DNA of 45,468 nucleotides, taken from assembly GCA_937901025.1 (NCBI GenBank), contig CALCGR010000115.1, forward strand, positions 1 to 45,468. The letters are read 5' to 3'. This document shows, in pieces, positions 24,160-31,899 of the stretch. The stretch is from an uncultured Bacteroidales bacterium. GTDB lineage: Bacteria; Bacteroidota; Bacteroidia; Bacteroidales; Paludibacteraceae. Each line of letters starts with the position of its first letter. Within the stretch, counting starts at the first letter, position 1. The notes under the pieces are model-generated. The model had not been told where the DNA came from. It searched no databases and saw nothing but the letters and a program-made list of their open reading frames with translations. The translations under genes were made by a program, and so were the position numbers.

Positions 24160-25138
24160 TCTCTGCCTCTTGTTGGCGGGTATTCTCTGCCTTACATCCT
24201 GTGACAAACAGGGTCAGTTGGTGGTCTCCGCCACCGGCTCTATCTACGAGTGTTTAGTGGTGAGCCCCACGAGCGTGTATGACCCGATCAAAGAGGTGAT
24301 GGCGGCGGATATGCCGTGCTTGCCGCAGATGGAGTCGTATTTCACCACGATGCACGTCACGCCGACGAAGTTCGACAACTACCTCAAGCCGACCCGCAAT
24401 ATCCTTTGGGCGGATATTGATTCCGTCCGTTATTCGCAAGTGAAGGCGAAAGTGAGTTACGACCCGTGGAGTCATCCGCAGGTGATGTACCATATCCAAG
24501 CCCCCTCGGCAGAGGCATTCCTCACCTATTGGCACGCCCACGGTGAAGAAGTGAGGACATGGTTTGTGGACCAGGAGATCAAGCGTCAAATCAGTTTCTA
24601 TCGGGCATCTACGAACAAACAGGCCCGCGAGCGTTTGCAACAACGTTGCGCGTGCGACTTGCTCATTCCCGAGGATTATCGCCTGATTATGGATACCACG
24701 TTAAAAGTGGATAAGCAACCCGTCGAACTGATCTGGTGCTGCAATAACAAAGGTCCGATGCGCAGGGATATCGTCGTTTACAGCTATCCTTATACTTCCG
24801 CGCGCACGTTTACCTTAGACTACCTCTGTCAGCAACGCGACAAGGTGCTCGGTCAGGTCGTGACCGCCTCGGTACCGGGGAGTTATATGGGAACGGAATA
24901 CCGTATCTTCCCGCCCCAACTGACAGCCCAGAAAGACGCTTATGAGGTGCGGGGATTATGGAAGATCTTAGGCGGTGAAGCCATGGGCGGGCCCTATGTC
25001 AGCCGCACCGTCCTCGACTCTACGCAAACGAAAGTGATTACGGCTGAGATCTTCCTTTTTGCCGCCGGACAACGCAAACGCAATGCCCTACGACAAGGGG
25101 AAGCCGTCATTTGTTCATTAAAACAAAAAAACATATGA
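24137..25138 (+). CDS. DUF4837 lipoprotein
   Basis: 333 residues. A lipoprotein signal ends at Cys22 (LCLTSC). The mature protein matches the Bacteroidota DUF4837 family: SIYECLVVSP, NILWADI, DLLIPEDYRLI, PGSYMGTEYRIFPPQ, and GLWKILGGEAMGGPYVS. Function is unknown; family members are periplasm-facing lipoproteins that commonly lie near the M23/LysM peptidase gene, as here two genes away. Stop and next start overlap as ATGA. Confidence 0.85.
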   Translation: MKRFTGYNLCLLLAGILCLTSCDKQGQLVVSATGSIYECLVVSPTSVYDPIKEVMAADMPCLPQMESYFTTMHVTPTKFDNYLKPTRNILWADIDSVRYSQVKAKVSYDPWSHPQVMYHIQAPSAEAFLTYWHAHGEEVRTWFVDQEIKRQISFYRASTNKQARERLQQRCACDLLIPEDYRLIMDTTLKVDKQPVELIWCCNNKGPMRRDIVVYSYPYTSARTFTLDYLCQQRDKVLGQVVTASVPGSYMGTEYRIFPPQLTAQKDAYEVRGLWKILGGEAMGGPYVSRTVLDSTQTKVITAEIFLFAAGQRKRNALRQGEAVICSLKQKNI

Positions 25139-26844
25139 AAAAACTAAATTTTCTTTCTCGTCCTCGTGGTTACGAGTGGACGATGACTCCGGTAGGAGGA
25201 GTAATGCGTGTTCGCATTAAAAATGCAGAAGACTTGAAACATCTAGGCGACTTGGATCCCAAACGCTGGACCGTTTTGTCCTGTCCGACCCAAGGGCTGG
25301 AAGTGCCCGAAGTAACATTATCCCGAATGGATGTGGATAAGGATAACCAACTCCATTTGGACGAAGTGGTTAAGACTTCCAAATGGCTCTGCCAAGTTCT
25401 GAAAGATCCGGGTACCCTCTTTAAGAACACGGACGTCATTGAACTCAGTAACATCGAAGATGCGGATATCCTCGCCGCCGCCCGCTTAGTGGTAGGAAAA
25501 AAGACCACCGTCAGCCTTGCCGAAGTGCAAGCCGCGATGGATGCCGTCACCGTTCCTACGGTAGAGCCGACGCTCGTCGAGGCGGTAGCGCCTTACGAAG
25601 CCGACGTGATAGCGACCTATCATGAGCGTCAGGAGGAACTGACAAACTTCTTCAAACTCAATAAGATGGTAAAGATGGGTCTGATGACCCTGCCCGAGGA
25701 TGTAGTTAAGCCGACTATCACCGAGGCTAAGTTTGTTGAGATGGGCGAGAAGATTGCGGCTTATGAGGCAGCGGTAGCAGCGAATGCTGCGGCTACGGAG
25801 GCTGCTGCTGCAGCTACCGAAGCGGCCTTACAAACGGCGAAAGAGGCTTACGAGCCGATCTATAAACTCGTTTTACTTCACCGCGACTTTGATACATTCG
25901 TACGTAACTATGTGACCTTTGAGGACTTCTATGCCGGCAAACTCGCTATGTTCCAAGCCGGTAAACTGGTTATTGACCAACGTATCTGTCACCTCACGAT
26001 GCGGGTCACAGACATGAAAAAACATAATGACCAAGCCCCTGCCAGTGGAATGTTTTTAATCTATTGCGACTGCTTACTGCCGAAGACGGGGGAAAAGATG
26101 CAAATCGTTGCAGCCATGACCCAAGGGGAGATACGTAACCTCACCGTGGGTAAGAATGCCATCTTTTATGACCGCCAAGGCAACGACTGGGATGCGGTCA
26201 TCACGAAGATCATCGATAATCCTATCTCCATCAAACAAGCGTTCTTTGCGCCGTATCGTAAACTGGGGGCTTGGATACAAGACCTCATCAATAAGTCCGC
26301 CGCGGAGAAAGATGCCAAGACGTTTGCCGACATCACCTCTTTTACCGAGGATAAGACCAAGAACGGCGGTGGCGCGGATGATAAGAAATCGCCCTTCGAT
26401 ATTGCTAAGTTCGCCGGTATCTTTGCTGCCATCGGTATGGCGGTTGGATATATCGGATCGTTCTTCGCATCCTTAGCCAGTGGTATCAATGCCATGAAAT
26501 GGTGGCAGATCCTAGTATGGATCATAGGTCTGATGGCCGTGGTCTCCGGTCCGTCGATGCTGATGGCTTGGCTCAAACTGCGCAAACGTAATCTGGCCCC
26601 CTTACTCAATGCCAACGGATGGGCTATCAATGCAGATGCTATTGTGAATGTGCCGTTCGGAACGACCCTTACCGAGATGCTTCCGCTGATGTTAGTCAAG
26701 AACATCCAACTCGAGAAAAAACTGAAGAAAACGCGTAAATGGGTACTGATTGTAGCCGCCATTGTACTCGTTCTCATTATTGCCGGTGTAACCCTATGGT
26801 TTGTATGTCCCGAACTCTTTGGTCACTCACAATCGGCTTGCTGA
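25135..26844 (+). CDS. unrecognised EF-hand-like, coiled-coil, three-helix membrane protein
   Basis: 569 residues from ATG 25135, chosen for the ATGA overlap with the previous stop. I do not recognise a named family. Residues 66-77 (DVDKDNQLHLDE) form an EF-hand-type calcium loop with Asp66, Asp68, Asp70 and Glu77, but with Asn71 where Gly is usual. An Ala/Glu-rich helix at about 205-235 is coiled-coil-like. A beta-rich domain follows (HLTMRVTDMKKHN, GKNAIFYDRQGNDWDAVI). The C-terminal third has hydrophobic helices at about 415-445, 455-478 and 536-558. Proteins of this layout exist in Bacteroidales as hypotheticals. No signal peptide, so the N-terminal domain is probably cytoplasmic. Confidence 0.75.
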   Translation: MKKLNFLSRPRGYEWTMTPVGGVMRVRIKNAEDLKHLGDLDPKRWTVLSCPTQGLEVPEVTLSRMDVDKDNQLHLDEVVKTSKWLCQVLKDPGTLFKNTDVIELSNIEDADILAAARLVVGKKTTVSLAEVQAAMDAVTVPTVEPTLVEAVAPYEADVIATYHERQEELTNFFKLNKMVKMGLMTLPEDVVKPTITEAKFVEMGEKIAAYEAAVAANAAATEAAAAATEAALQTAKEAYEPIYKLVLLHRDFDTFVRNYVTFEDFYAGKLAMFQAGKLVIDQRICHLTMRVTDMKKHNDQAPASGMFLIYCDCLLPKTGEKMQIVAAMTQGEIRNLTVGKNAIFYDRQGNDWDAVITKIIDNPISIKQAFFAPYRKLGAWIQDLINKSAAEKDAKTFADITSFTEDKTKNGGGADDKKSPFDIAKFAGIFAAIGMAVGYIGSFFASLASGINAMKWWQILVWIIGLMAVVSGPSMLMAWLKLRKRNLAPLLNANGWAINADAIVNVPFGTTLTEMLPLMLVKNIQLEKKLKKTRKWVLIVAAIVLVLIIAGVTLWFVCPELFGHSQSAC

Positions 26845-27710
26845 TGACCGTATCCCTGTCTGCACAAGTGCAGTGGGCGAACGATACGCTCGTCATAGAG
26901 GATAACGCCGACCTGCCCTCGACGATGGTCGTGGTGCGCGGGGCGGATACGGTTATCTATCGGTTGCTACCGGCGTTCGTGGCAGTGGATTGGACGAACC
27001 TCCCGCCGGCGGATAGCCTCTATCGGGGGATGTGGACCAATGCCCAAGTCAATCCGTATAAGATTCCCATCGACTCGATAGCCAAGGGTACCGTCATCGA
27101 TCTGTCGGGCTACGCCTTCCCCACCGACTCAACGTATATCACCTCTAAGTTCGGTGCAAGACGCAACCGTTTCCATTACGGAACGGACCTCAAAGTGCAG
27201 ATAGGCGACTCCGTTCGCGCTTCGTGGAACGGGAAAGTGCGTATTGTAGGATATGACCCCAGGGGCTACGGTTACTTCATCGTCATCCGTCACGAGAACG
27301 GGCTGGAGACCGTCTATGGTCATCTCTCCCGCCCGATGGTAGAGGAGGATGAGCGCGTGTTTGCGGGCGAAGTGATTGCACTCGGCGGCAACACCGGTCG
27401 CAGTACCGGAAGCCACCTGCACTACGAGATTCGCCTCCTGGGCAATGCCATCAATCCCGAGACCCTCATCAATGTACCTAAGTGCGCTTGCCGTTACGAT
27501 AGCACCTATACGGTTTCTCTCAAAGAGACGTTCCCGTATTACGCGCAACTCAAGGAACTGCAGAGCGCTAAGTACGTAGTCATCAAGTCGGGGGATACGC
27601 TTTCGGGCCTGGCAAAGAAATATAACACAAGCGTCAACACGCTTTGTAAACTCAATAAGATCAATGCTAATTCAATCATTCGTATCGGACAAAAACTTCG
27701 CGTCCGTTAA
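26805..27710 (+). CDS. M23 metallopeptidase with C-terminal LysM
   Basis: 301 residues from ATG 26805 (SRTLWSLTIGLLMTVSLSAQ signal peptide); ATG 26796 is also possible. The LytM/M23 domain at about 115-225 has the zinc ligands in HYGTDLKV and HLHYEIR, with YGHLS between. A LysM repeat (IKSGDTLSGLAKKYN, LNKINANSIIRIGQ) forms the C terminus and should bind peptidoglycan. Expected role: peptidoglycan endopeptidase or activator in cell separation. Overlaps the upstream gene by 40 bases and murF-alr by 47. Confidence 0.92.
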   Translation: MSRTLWSLTIGLLMTVSLSAQVQWANDTLVIEDNADLPSTMVVVRGADTVIYRLLPAFVAVDWTNLPPADSLYRGMWTNAQVNPYKIPIDSIAKGTVIDLSGYAFPTDSTYITSKFGARRNRFHYGTDLKVQIGDSVRASWNGKVRIVGYDPRGYGYFIVIRHENGLETVYGHLSRPMVEEDERVFAGEVIALGGNTGRSTGSHLHYEIRLLGNAINPETLINVPKCACRYDSTYTVSLKETFPYYAQLKELQSAKYVVIKSGDTLSGLAKKYNTSVNTLCKLNKINANSIIRIGQKLRVR

Positions 27711-29571
27711 GGTTATCGGTCCGCAGGACCGCGATATACGATATCTGTTGACGGACTCCCGCCAACTCGGCACCGAACAGGCTCCCGACCCGGAGCATAC
27801 CCTGTTCTTTGCCCTCCAAACCGCAAAAAACGACGGAGCCAACTATATCCCCGACCTCATCAACCAAGGCGTCAAATCATTTGTCGTCTCCTCCCCTTTG
27901 AGGGGAGGCTGGGAGGGGTCTGACCTCACCTTTATCGTCGTCTCTGACACCCTCGCGGCCCTCCAACAACTCGCCGCTATCAAACGCAGTCGTTTTAACG
28001 GTACGGTGATTGGTATCACCGGCTCGAACGGCAAGACGGTCGTGAAGGAATGGCTCTATAACCTGCTCAAAGACGATTATACCGTCATCCGTTCCCCCAA
28101 ATCCTATAACTCCCAAATCGGTGTCCCCCTCAGCGTCTGGATATTACCCGAGTCTCCCTGCCCTATGAGGGAAGGGTCGGGGAAGGGTCTCCTTGGAATC
28201 TTCGAAGCCGGCGTCTCCCAGCCCGGTGAGATGGAGCGGCTGGAGTGCATCATCCGTCCTACGATAGGGGTGATCACGTATATCGGGAAGGAGCACGGGG
28301 AGAACTTCGCCTCGCTGGAGCAGAAGCGGGAGGAGAAGATGAAACTCTTTGCCCATTGCGATACCGTCATCGAGGACCCCACCCACCAAAACGTGCGCAC
28401 GTGTGCCCTCGTGATGCGGGCCCTCGGATATGATGAGGACACGATTAGGCAGCGGATCTTATCCCAGACCCACGAGACCGTGATGGAGATCAACCTCCCC
28501 AACCTCATTGACAACGTCCGGTATTTCCGCTCGCTGCTGCGTCCGACCACGAAACTCACGTGTATGGTCAAAGCGTTTGCTTACGGCACCGGTAGCGTAG
28601 AGGTCAGCAAGGCTTTGCAAGCAAGCGGACTCGTCGATTATCTCGCCGTCGCGGTAGCGGACGAAGGGGTCGAGTTACGACGGGAAGGTATCACGCTCCC
28701 CATCATCGTCATGGACCCTGAAGTGGCGGCATTAGACCTGATTGTCGAGAATAACCTCGAACCGAATATCTACTCTTTCGAGTCGCTGCACGCCTTTATG
28801 GCGATGGCGCAAGCCAAAGGACTCGAGAACTATCCCGTCCATATTAAGATTGATTCCGGTATGCATCGCCTCGGTTTCTACCGCGAACAACTGCCTCAGT
28901 TAGTAAAAGAACTCAATAGTCAATCTTCCATCTTAATTAAATCCATCTTCTCTCATCTCGCCGGCAGTGACGAGCCTCAGTTTGATGCCTTCACCCGCGA
29001 GCAGATCGACTACTTCCACGATTGTGCGGACATCTTACAATCCACCATCCACCATCCACAATCCACGATCCTCCGCCACATCCTCAACTCCGCGGGTATA
29101 GAGCGTTTCCCGGAGAGTCAGTTCGATATGTGCCGGTTAGGAATCGGCTTATACGGGTTCTCGTTTAATGGGGCGAAGCTCAAGAACGTTTGTACCTTGA
29201 AGACGACAATCCTGTCCGTTAAGACCGTTCCCGCAGGGGAGACGATTGGTTATGGTCGTCACACCCGTCTCACCGAGGACCGGCGTATCGCGGTTATCCC
29301 GATTGGTTACGCTGACGGGTTGGATAGGCGTTTAGGGAACTATAACGGCGAAGTGGTGGTTCGCGGGGTGCGTTGTCCGATAGTGGGTAACGTATGTATG
29401 GACCAAGTGATGGTGGATGTCACCGAGGCGGATGCGCAAGTCGGTGATGAAGCGATTATCTTCGGGGACCGCGGTGTTGCCATTGAAGAGTTGGCGAATA
29501 AACTCGGTACCATTCCTTACGAGATTTTGACCTCCGTCTCCCGCCGCGTCAAGCGCGTCTATCTCGCATAA
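27664..29571 (+). CDS. MurF-Alr fusion with an eroded MurF half
   Basis: 635 residues, against roughly 820 for usual Bacteroidales MurF-Alr fusions. MurF adds D-Ala-D-Ala to the UDP-MurNAc-tripeptide; Alr makes D-alanine. Intact parts: the MurF N-terminal domain, P-loop GITGSNGKT (117-125), SPKSYNSQIGVPLS, IFEAGVSQPGEME, IGKEHGENF. After CDTVI (near 236) the text jumps to TCALVMRALGY and then to the Alr start THETVMEINL (269-278), so much of the central domain and the entire MurF C-terminal domain (the NDSYNS region) are missing. The Alr half is complete, with PLP Lys in MVKAFAYG and catalytic Tyr in TIGYGRH. Three repeat elements lie in the coding sequence (27886-27925, 28154-28191, 29040-29067). 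Start ATG 27664 overlaps the M23 gene. Confidence 0.85.
   Translation: MLIQSFVSDKNFASVKVIGPQDRDIRYLLTDSRQLGTEQAPDPEHTLFFALQTAKNDGANYIPDLINQGVKSFVVSSPLRGGWEGSDLTFIVVSDTLAALQQLAAIKRSRFNGTVIGITGSNGKTVVKEWLYNLLKDDYTVIRSPKSYNSQIGVPLSVWILPESPCPMREGSGKGLLGIFEAGVSQPGEMERLECIIRPTIGVITYIGKEHGENFASLEQKREEKMKLFAHCDTVIEDPTHQNVRTCALVMRALGYDEDTIRQRILSQTHETVMEINLPNLIDNVRYFRSLLRPTTKLTCMVKAFAYGTGSVEVSKALQASGLVDYLAVAVADEGVELRREGITLPIIVMDPEVAALDLIVENNLEPNIYSFESLHAFMAMAQAKGLENYPVHIKIDSGMHRLGFYREQLPQLVKELNSQSSILIKSIFSHLAGSDEPQFDAFTREQIDYFHDCADILQSTIHHPQSTILRHILNSAGIERFPESQFDMCRLGIGLYGFSFNGAKLKNVCTLKTTILSVKTVPAGETIGYGRHTRLTEDRRIAVIPIGYADGLDRRLGNYNGEVVVRGVRCPIVGNVCMDQVMVDVTEADAQVGDEAIIFGDRGVAIEELANKLGTIPYEILTSVSRRVKRVYLA
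27886..27925 (+). repeat. dispersed palindromic element inside murF-alr, copy 1
   Basis: Arms CTCCCCT (27891-27897) and AGGGGAG (27901-27907), then a G-rich tail ending GGGGTCTGAC. Same layout as 28154-28191. It is translated as about 13 residues rich in Gly, Ser and Pro (SSPLRGGWEGSD) in a loop between the first MurF strands. Confidence 0.8.
28154..28191 (+). repeat. dispersed palindromic element inside murF-alr, copy 2
   Basis: Matches the reverse complement of 2049-2094 closely. It is translated as PCPMREGSGKGL between PLSVWI and GIFEAG, where other MurF proteins have only a few residues, so it appears as an in-frame insertion of about 11-15 residues. Confidence 0.82.
29040..29067 (+). 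repeat. heptamer tandem array in the Alr half
   Basis: Four units: ATCCACC, ATCCACC, ATCCACA, ATCCACG. They encode STIHHPQST just before ILRHILNSAGIERFP, a loop region of alanine racemase. Confidence 0.8.
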
Positions 29572-29794
29572 TCCGTCCCCTGCCGCGCAGGTTCCCTCTC
29601 TGCATTTCCTCCTCTCCGCCCGCTCGTCGGGGCATTCCGTCGCCCCTTGCCGCGGGGCGCTCCCCTTCGTTTCTGCCTGCCTTCTTCCGTGCTCTTGTAA
29701 CGGAACGTGATAGGAATCTCATAGGAATCTCATAGGAATCTCCGTATCACCTGCAAGGGGGAATTAGGGTACGTGACCGTAGGATGACCGAACG
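29572..29794. other. intergenic region with a strong hairpin and an 11-bp triple repeat
   Basis: No gene is seen. CGCCCC (29641-29646) and GGGGCG (29654-29659) form a hairpin without a T run. ATAGGAATCTC is repeated three times exactly at 29710-29742, flanked by GTGATA and TATCAC. GGTACGTGACC at 29768-29778 also occurs at 2164-2174. This is the left border of the accessory segment. Confidence 0.7.
29710..29742. repeat. 11-bp triple direct repeat
   Basis: Three exact copies of ATAGGAATCTC lie end to end. The set is enclosed by GTGATA just before and TATCAC just after (sharing the edge bases), giving weak dyad flanks. Function unknown. Confidence 0.9.
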
Positions 29795-30157
29795 TTAAAG
29801 GGTCTCTTTACTTAGTTCGTGACGGATAAAATCGTAGAGTCTTGCCGGAACGGCGGGTTTGCCGTTGATATCGGCGTGTTTTTGGTGTCTACTGGCTTCG
29901 CGTTTGGCCTCTATGTGCCGTTGCTGCCATTGAGCTTTCTGTGCGGGATCTTTGAGAATAGCCGCGGCTTGTTTTGTGATTGCGCTAAACTTCAGCACGG
30001 CGGGACGCTGCGCCATGGCTTCTTTTTCTTTCTTGGAATACGTGTGTTTTTGGCAAATAGAGTACCATTCCGAGTTTCCCGGAATAGCCCTTGCATACTG
30101 GTCTTTGTTGATGGAGCCTTTTAACCCGCCGATGATGTCTGATTTTCTAACTTGCAT
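29795..30157 (-). CDS. small basic protein of unknown function
   Basis: 120 residues, Lys/Arg/Gln-rich and without signal peptide or membrane helix. It begins VRKSDIIGGLKGSINKDQYA and has a central AAAILKDPAQKAQWQQRH helix and a C-terminal YDFIRHELSKE. I believe similar hypotheticals occur in gut Bacteroidales, but I cannot name a family or function. It has a clear promoter (30215-30246), which supports it being real. Its position between repeat-rich spacers suggests accessory or mobile-element ancestry. Confidence 0.7.
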   Translation of the reverse strand: MQVRKSDIIGGLKGSINKDQYARAIPGNSEWYSICQKHTYSKKEKEAMAQRPAVLKFSAITKQAAAILKDPAQKAQWQQRHIEAKREASRHQKHADINGKPAVPARLYDFIRHELSKETL

Positions 30158-30214
30158 ATGCAGTAAGGTTTATGTAGTTGTCGTTGCTGTTGCCGTTGTT
30201 GTTCAAATTCTCTG

Positions 30215-30246
30215 CAAAGGTACAAAGAATTTTTGACATATGCAAA
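30215..30246 (-). promoter_or_regulatory. promoter of the 120-residue ORF
   Basis: Minus-strand TTTGC (30246-30242) and TACCTTTG (30222-30215) with 19 bases between, a clean Bacteroidota promoter directed at the ATG at 30157. The leader is about 50 bases. Confidence 0.8.
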
Positions 30247-30318
30247 TTTGCAGTGTTTTTTCTGTCGTTCCTAGTCCTCCCTAGTCTTCCCTAGGCAAAC
30301 CTAGGAAGTCCTATTTCT

Positions 30319-30452
30319 GTGCTGCTCGCTGCGCGCAGCACTCCCTTTGGTCGCGTTGTTATGTTTCTTCTCCCCGCACTATGCGGGTCTTTGTTTTTTG
30401 TTCTATTGCTCCCGCATTGTATGCGGGTCACTCGCTATTACCGATATATCGG
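30319..30452. repeat. cluster of short hairpins
   Basis: GTGCTGC/GCAGCAC (30319-30325 with 30335-30341), CCCGCA/TGCGGG twice (30373-30378 with 30382-30387, and 30411-30416 with 30422-30427), and the perfect palindrome CCGATATATCGG (30441-30452). The two CCCGCA hairpins are near-copies of each other, including the flanking GCTCCCGCA/TCCCCGCA and TGCGGGT. Confidence 0.8.
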
Positions 30453-30524
30453 AAATCCGGCCGCTGCCACGTCCGTCTTTCCTTATTTTTGTCCGCAACC
30501 GCAATTTTTTTTTTTTTTGGGGGG

Positions 30525-30613
30525 GTAGGCAAGTTGGGCAAGTAGTTTTTAATATACACTCGTGCGTGCGTATGTGTATATACTTTGGGAAAATACTTGC
30601 CCAACTTGCCTAC
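30525..30613. repeat. 20-bp perfect inverted repeat with nested hairpin
   Basis: 30525-30544 (starts GTAGGCAAG, ends GGCAAGTA) is the exact reverse complement of 30594-30613. The 49-base loop contains a second inverted pair TATACAC/GTGTATA (30553-30559 with 30574-30580). It directly follows a run of 14 T and 7 G bases. Confidence 0.88.
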
Positions 30614-30641
30614 TTGCCCTGTGCTGCTCAATAATTTATAC

Positions 30642-30671
30642 TTCGCGAACAAACCAATCCTGTCCGTGAAA
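30642..30671. repeat. second copy of the 30-bp sequence at 2245-2274
   Basis: Identical to 2245-2274 except one base. It lies 28 bases after the 20-bp inverted repeat. Confidence 0.75.
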
Positions 30672-30792
30672 CGATGTGATGTTTTTTTGGGGTGACGGGT
30701 GACGCAGGTGACACATATTTTATTATCCCCACGCGCGCGAGTGTAGTTATAGAAATGTGCGTCCCCCTCGTCCCCCCGTCCCCCTTGTACAC

Positions 30793-30834
30793 CGCAAAAC
30801 AAACCAAACGCCCCAAGTCAGACAACTTGGAGCG
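30793..30834 (-). terminator. probable terminator of the glycosyltransferase gene
   Basis: CGCCCCAAGT (30809-30818) pairs with ACTTGGAGCG (30825-30834), ten positions with one mismatch and a six-base loop. On the minus strand it is followed by a T-rich tract (TTTGGTTTGTTTT). It lies 39 bases past the glycosyltransferase stop codon. Confidence 0.6.
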
Positions 30835-30873
30835 CTAGAAAGTTACTTTTGAGACGATTTTTTTCTTTTAAAA

Positions 30874-31899
30874 CTAATGCTTAAGTTTATACACAAAAGC
30901 AAGTCCCTCTGCCAACAGACGCCCAACAATAGGGAATATGATCAGTCTTGATAGGAACGGAATATAGGGTACGATGATTTTGTTAAACTTATGTTCCTTA
31001 AGATATTTGAAAAAGACGTGTCGTTGTTTTATTGAAGCCCTGCTAAGATATATCGGGAGTTGTCCCAAATAATTGTGGCTGGCTGTTTTGCGGAATGCTT
31101 GTACATATTTATTGATGCGTTCGTCTTGGATAGTGGCTTCTAAATTGTTTGCAAATGAAATCAACAACTCACTTGCAACAAAGCAGCGTTCATATATCGT
31201 TCTTCCCGGATAAGATTTATCAAACATCCCGCACGTACTTTGATTATGATGACGATACATATAACCAAAAGTAGAAGTGCTAGTAATCTTTGACGCCAAT
31301 AGCAAAATCTGTGGCATCCAAACTGTATCTTCCCCATAACGGATATTTTCAGGGAAGAACAAATCATTTTGGATCAAGTATTCTCTACGTGCTAAAAAAC
31401 GCCAAGGATACCCCATGTGATATATGATACCTTCTTGAAAGACATCCTCAACAAAATCAAGCCCGTTCATACCTATCGAATCTTGAAAGACAATAGGCTC
31501 GGCAGTTACATTGTCGGATGCGTCTATCTCTTTATAATTAAATGGGATAACATCCGGACTGTCATTCTTAATTAGCCCCAACATAGCAGAGACAATCTCT
31601 GGAAGAATAATATCGTCTGCATCGACAAACCACACATATTTTCCGGAAGCATTCTTTAATGCCACATTTCTGCCTCCACCGGGACCGATATTAGTTTTTC
31701 CTTGAAGGACTCTAATGTTTGGCATAACCTTAGTTGCCTCTTCAATGACATTTAGCGTGTTATCCGTAGAGCAATCGTTGTAACAAATAATCTCATATTC
31801 ATTAGGCTGAAGCGGGATCTTCTTTAAATGCTCAAAACACGAAAGGATAAAGTTTTCTACATTGTAACAAGGAATAATGATGGATAATAGTTTTTCCAT
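30874..31899 (-). CDS. family 2 glycosyltransferase
   Basis: 341 residues from ATG 31899, where the GT-A fold begins (EKLLSIIIPCYNVENFI); the longer in-frame extension is not typical. Signatures: IICYNDCSTDNTL, GPGGGRNVALKNASGKYVWFVDADD (DAD metal site at 93-95), and FPENIRYGEDTVWMP in the acceptor region. It transfers a sugar from a nucleotide sugar, probably to a surface polysaccharide or glycan; donor and acceptor are unknown. It is visibly more AT-rich than flanking genes and has no glycan-cluster neighbours, which suggests recent acquisition. Confidence 0.88.
   Translation of the reverse strand: MEKLLSIIIPCYNVENFILSCFEHLKKIPLQPNEYEIICYNDCSTDNTLNVIEEATKVMPNIRVLQGKTNIGPGGGRNVALKNASGKYVWFVDADDIILPEIVSAMLGLIKNDSPDVIPFNYKEIDASDNVTAEPIVFQDSIGMNGLDFVEDVFQEGIIYHMGYPWRFLARREYLIQNDLFFPENIRYGEDTVWMPQILLLASKITSTSTFGYMYRHHNQSTCGMFDKSYPGRTIYERCFVASELLISFANNLEATIQDERINKYVQAFRKTASHNYLGQLPIYLSRASIKQRHVFFKYLKEHKFNKIIVPYIPFLSRLIIFPIVGRLLAEGLAFVYKLKH

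Larger units (their letters stand above)
30158..30873. other. gene-free hairpin-rich spacer
   Basis: About 700 bases without a believable gene. In order: the promoter of the small leftward ORF (30215-30246), CCTAGTCCTCC-type direct repeats (30270-30305), three hairpins and a palindrome (30319-30452), a T14-G7 homopolymer junction (30505-30525), a 20-bp inverted repeat (30525-30613), the 30-bp sequence shared with 2245-2274, GGGTGAC direct repeats, and a hairpin that likely ends the glycosyltransferase transcript. Long open frames here are compositional artefacts. Confidence 0.75.

Noticed and set aside
28350..28480. Frameshift or sequencing error as the cause of the short MurF
   Set aside because: The frame stays open, both sides align to the expected protein, and two separate losses are needed; a deletion is simpler, though assembly error is not excluded.
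30505..30525. T14-G7 homopolymer as a phase-variable tract
   Set aside because: No coding region or promoter is positioned to be switched by it, and homopolymers this long are prone to sequencing error.
30319..30802. Open frames of 69-124 residues on both strands
   Set aside because: They run through hairpins, the T14-G7 tract and inverted repeats, with no promoter or recognisable domain.
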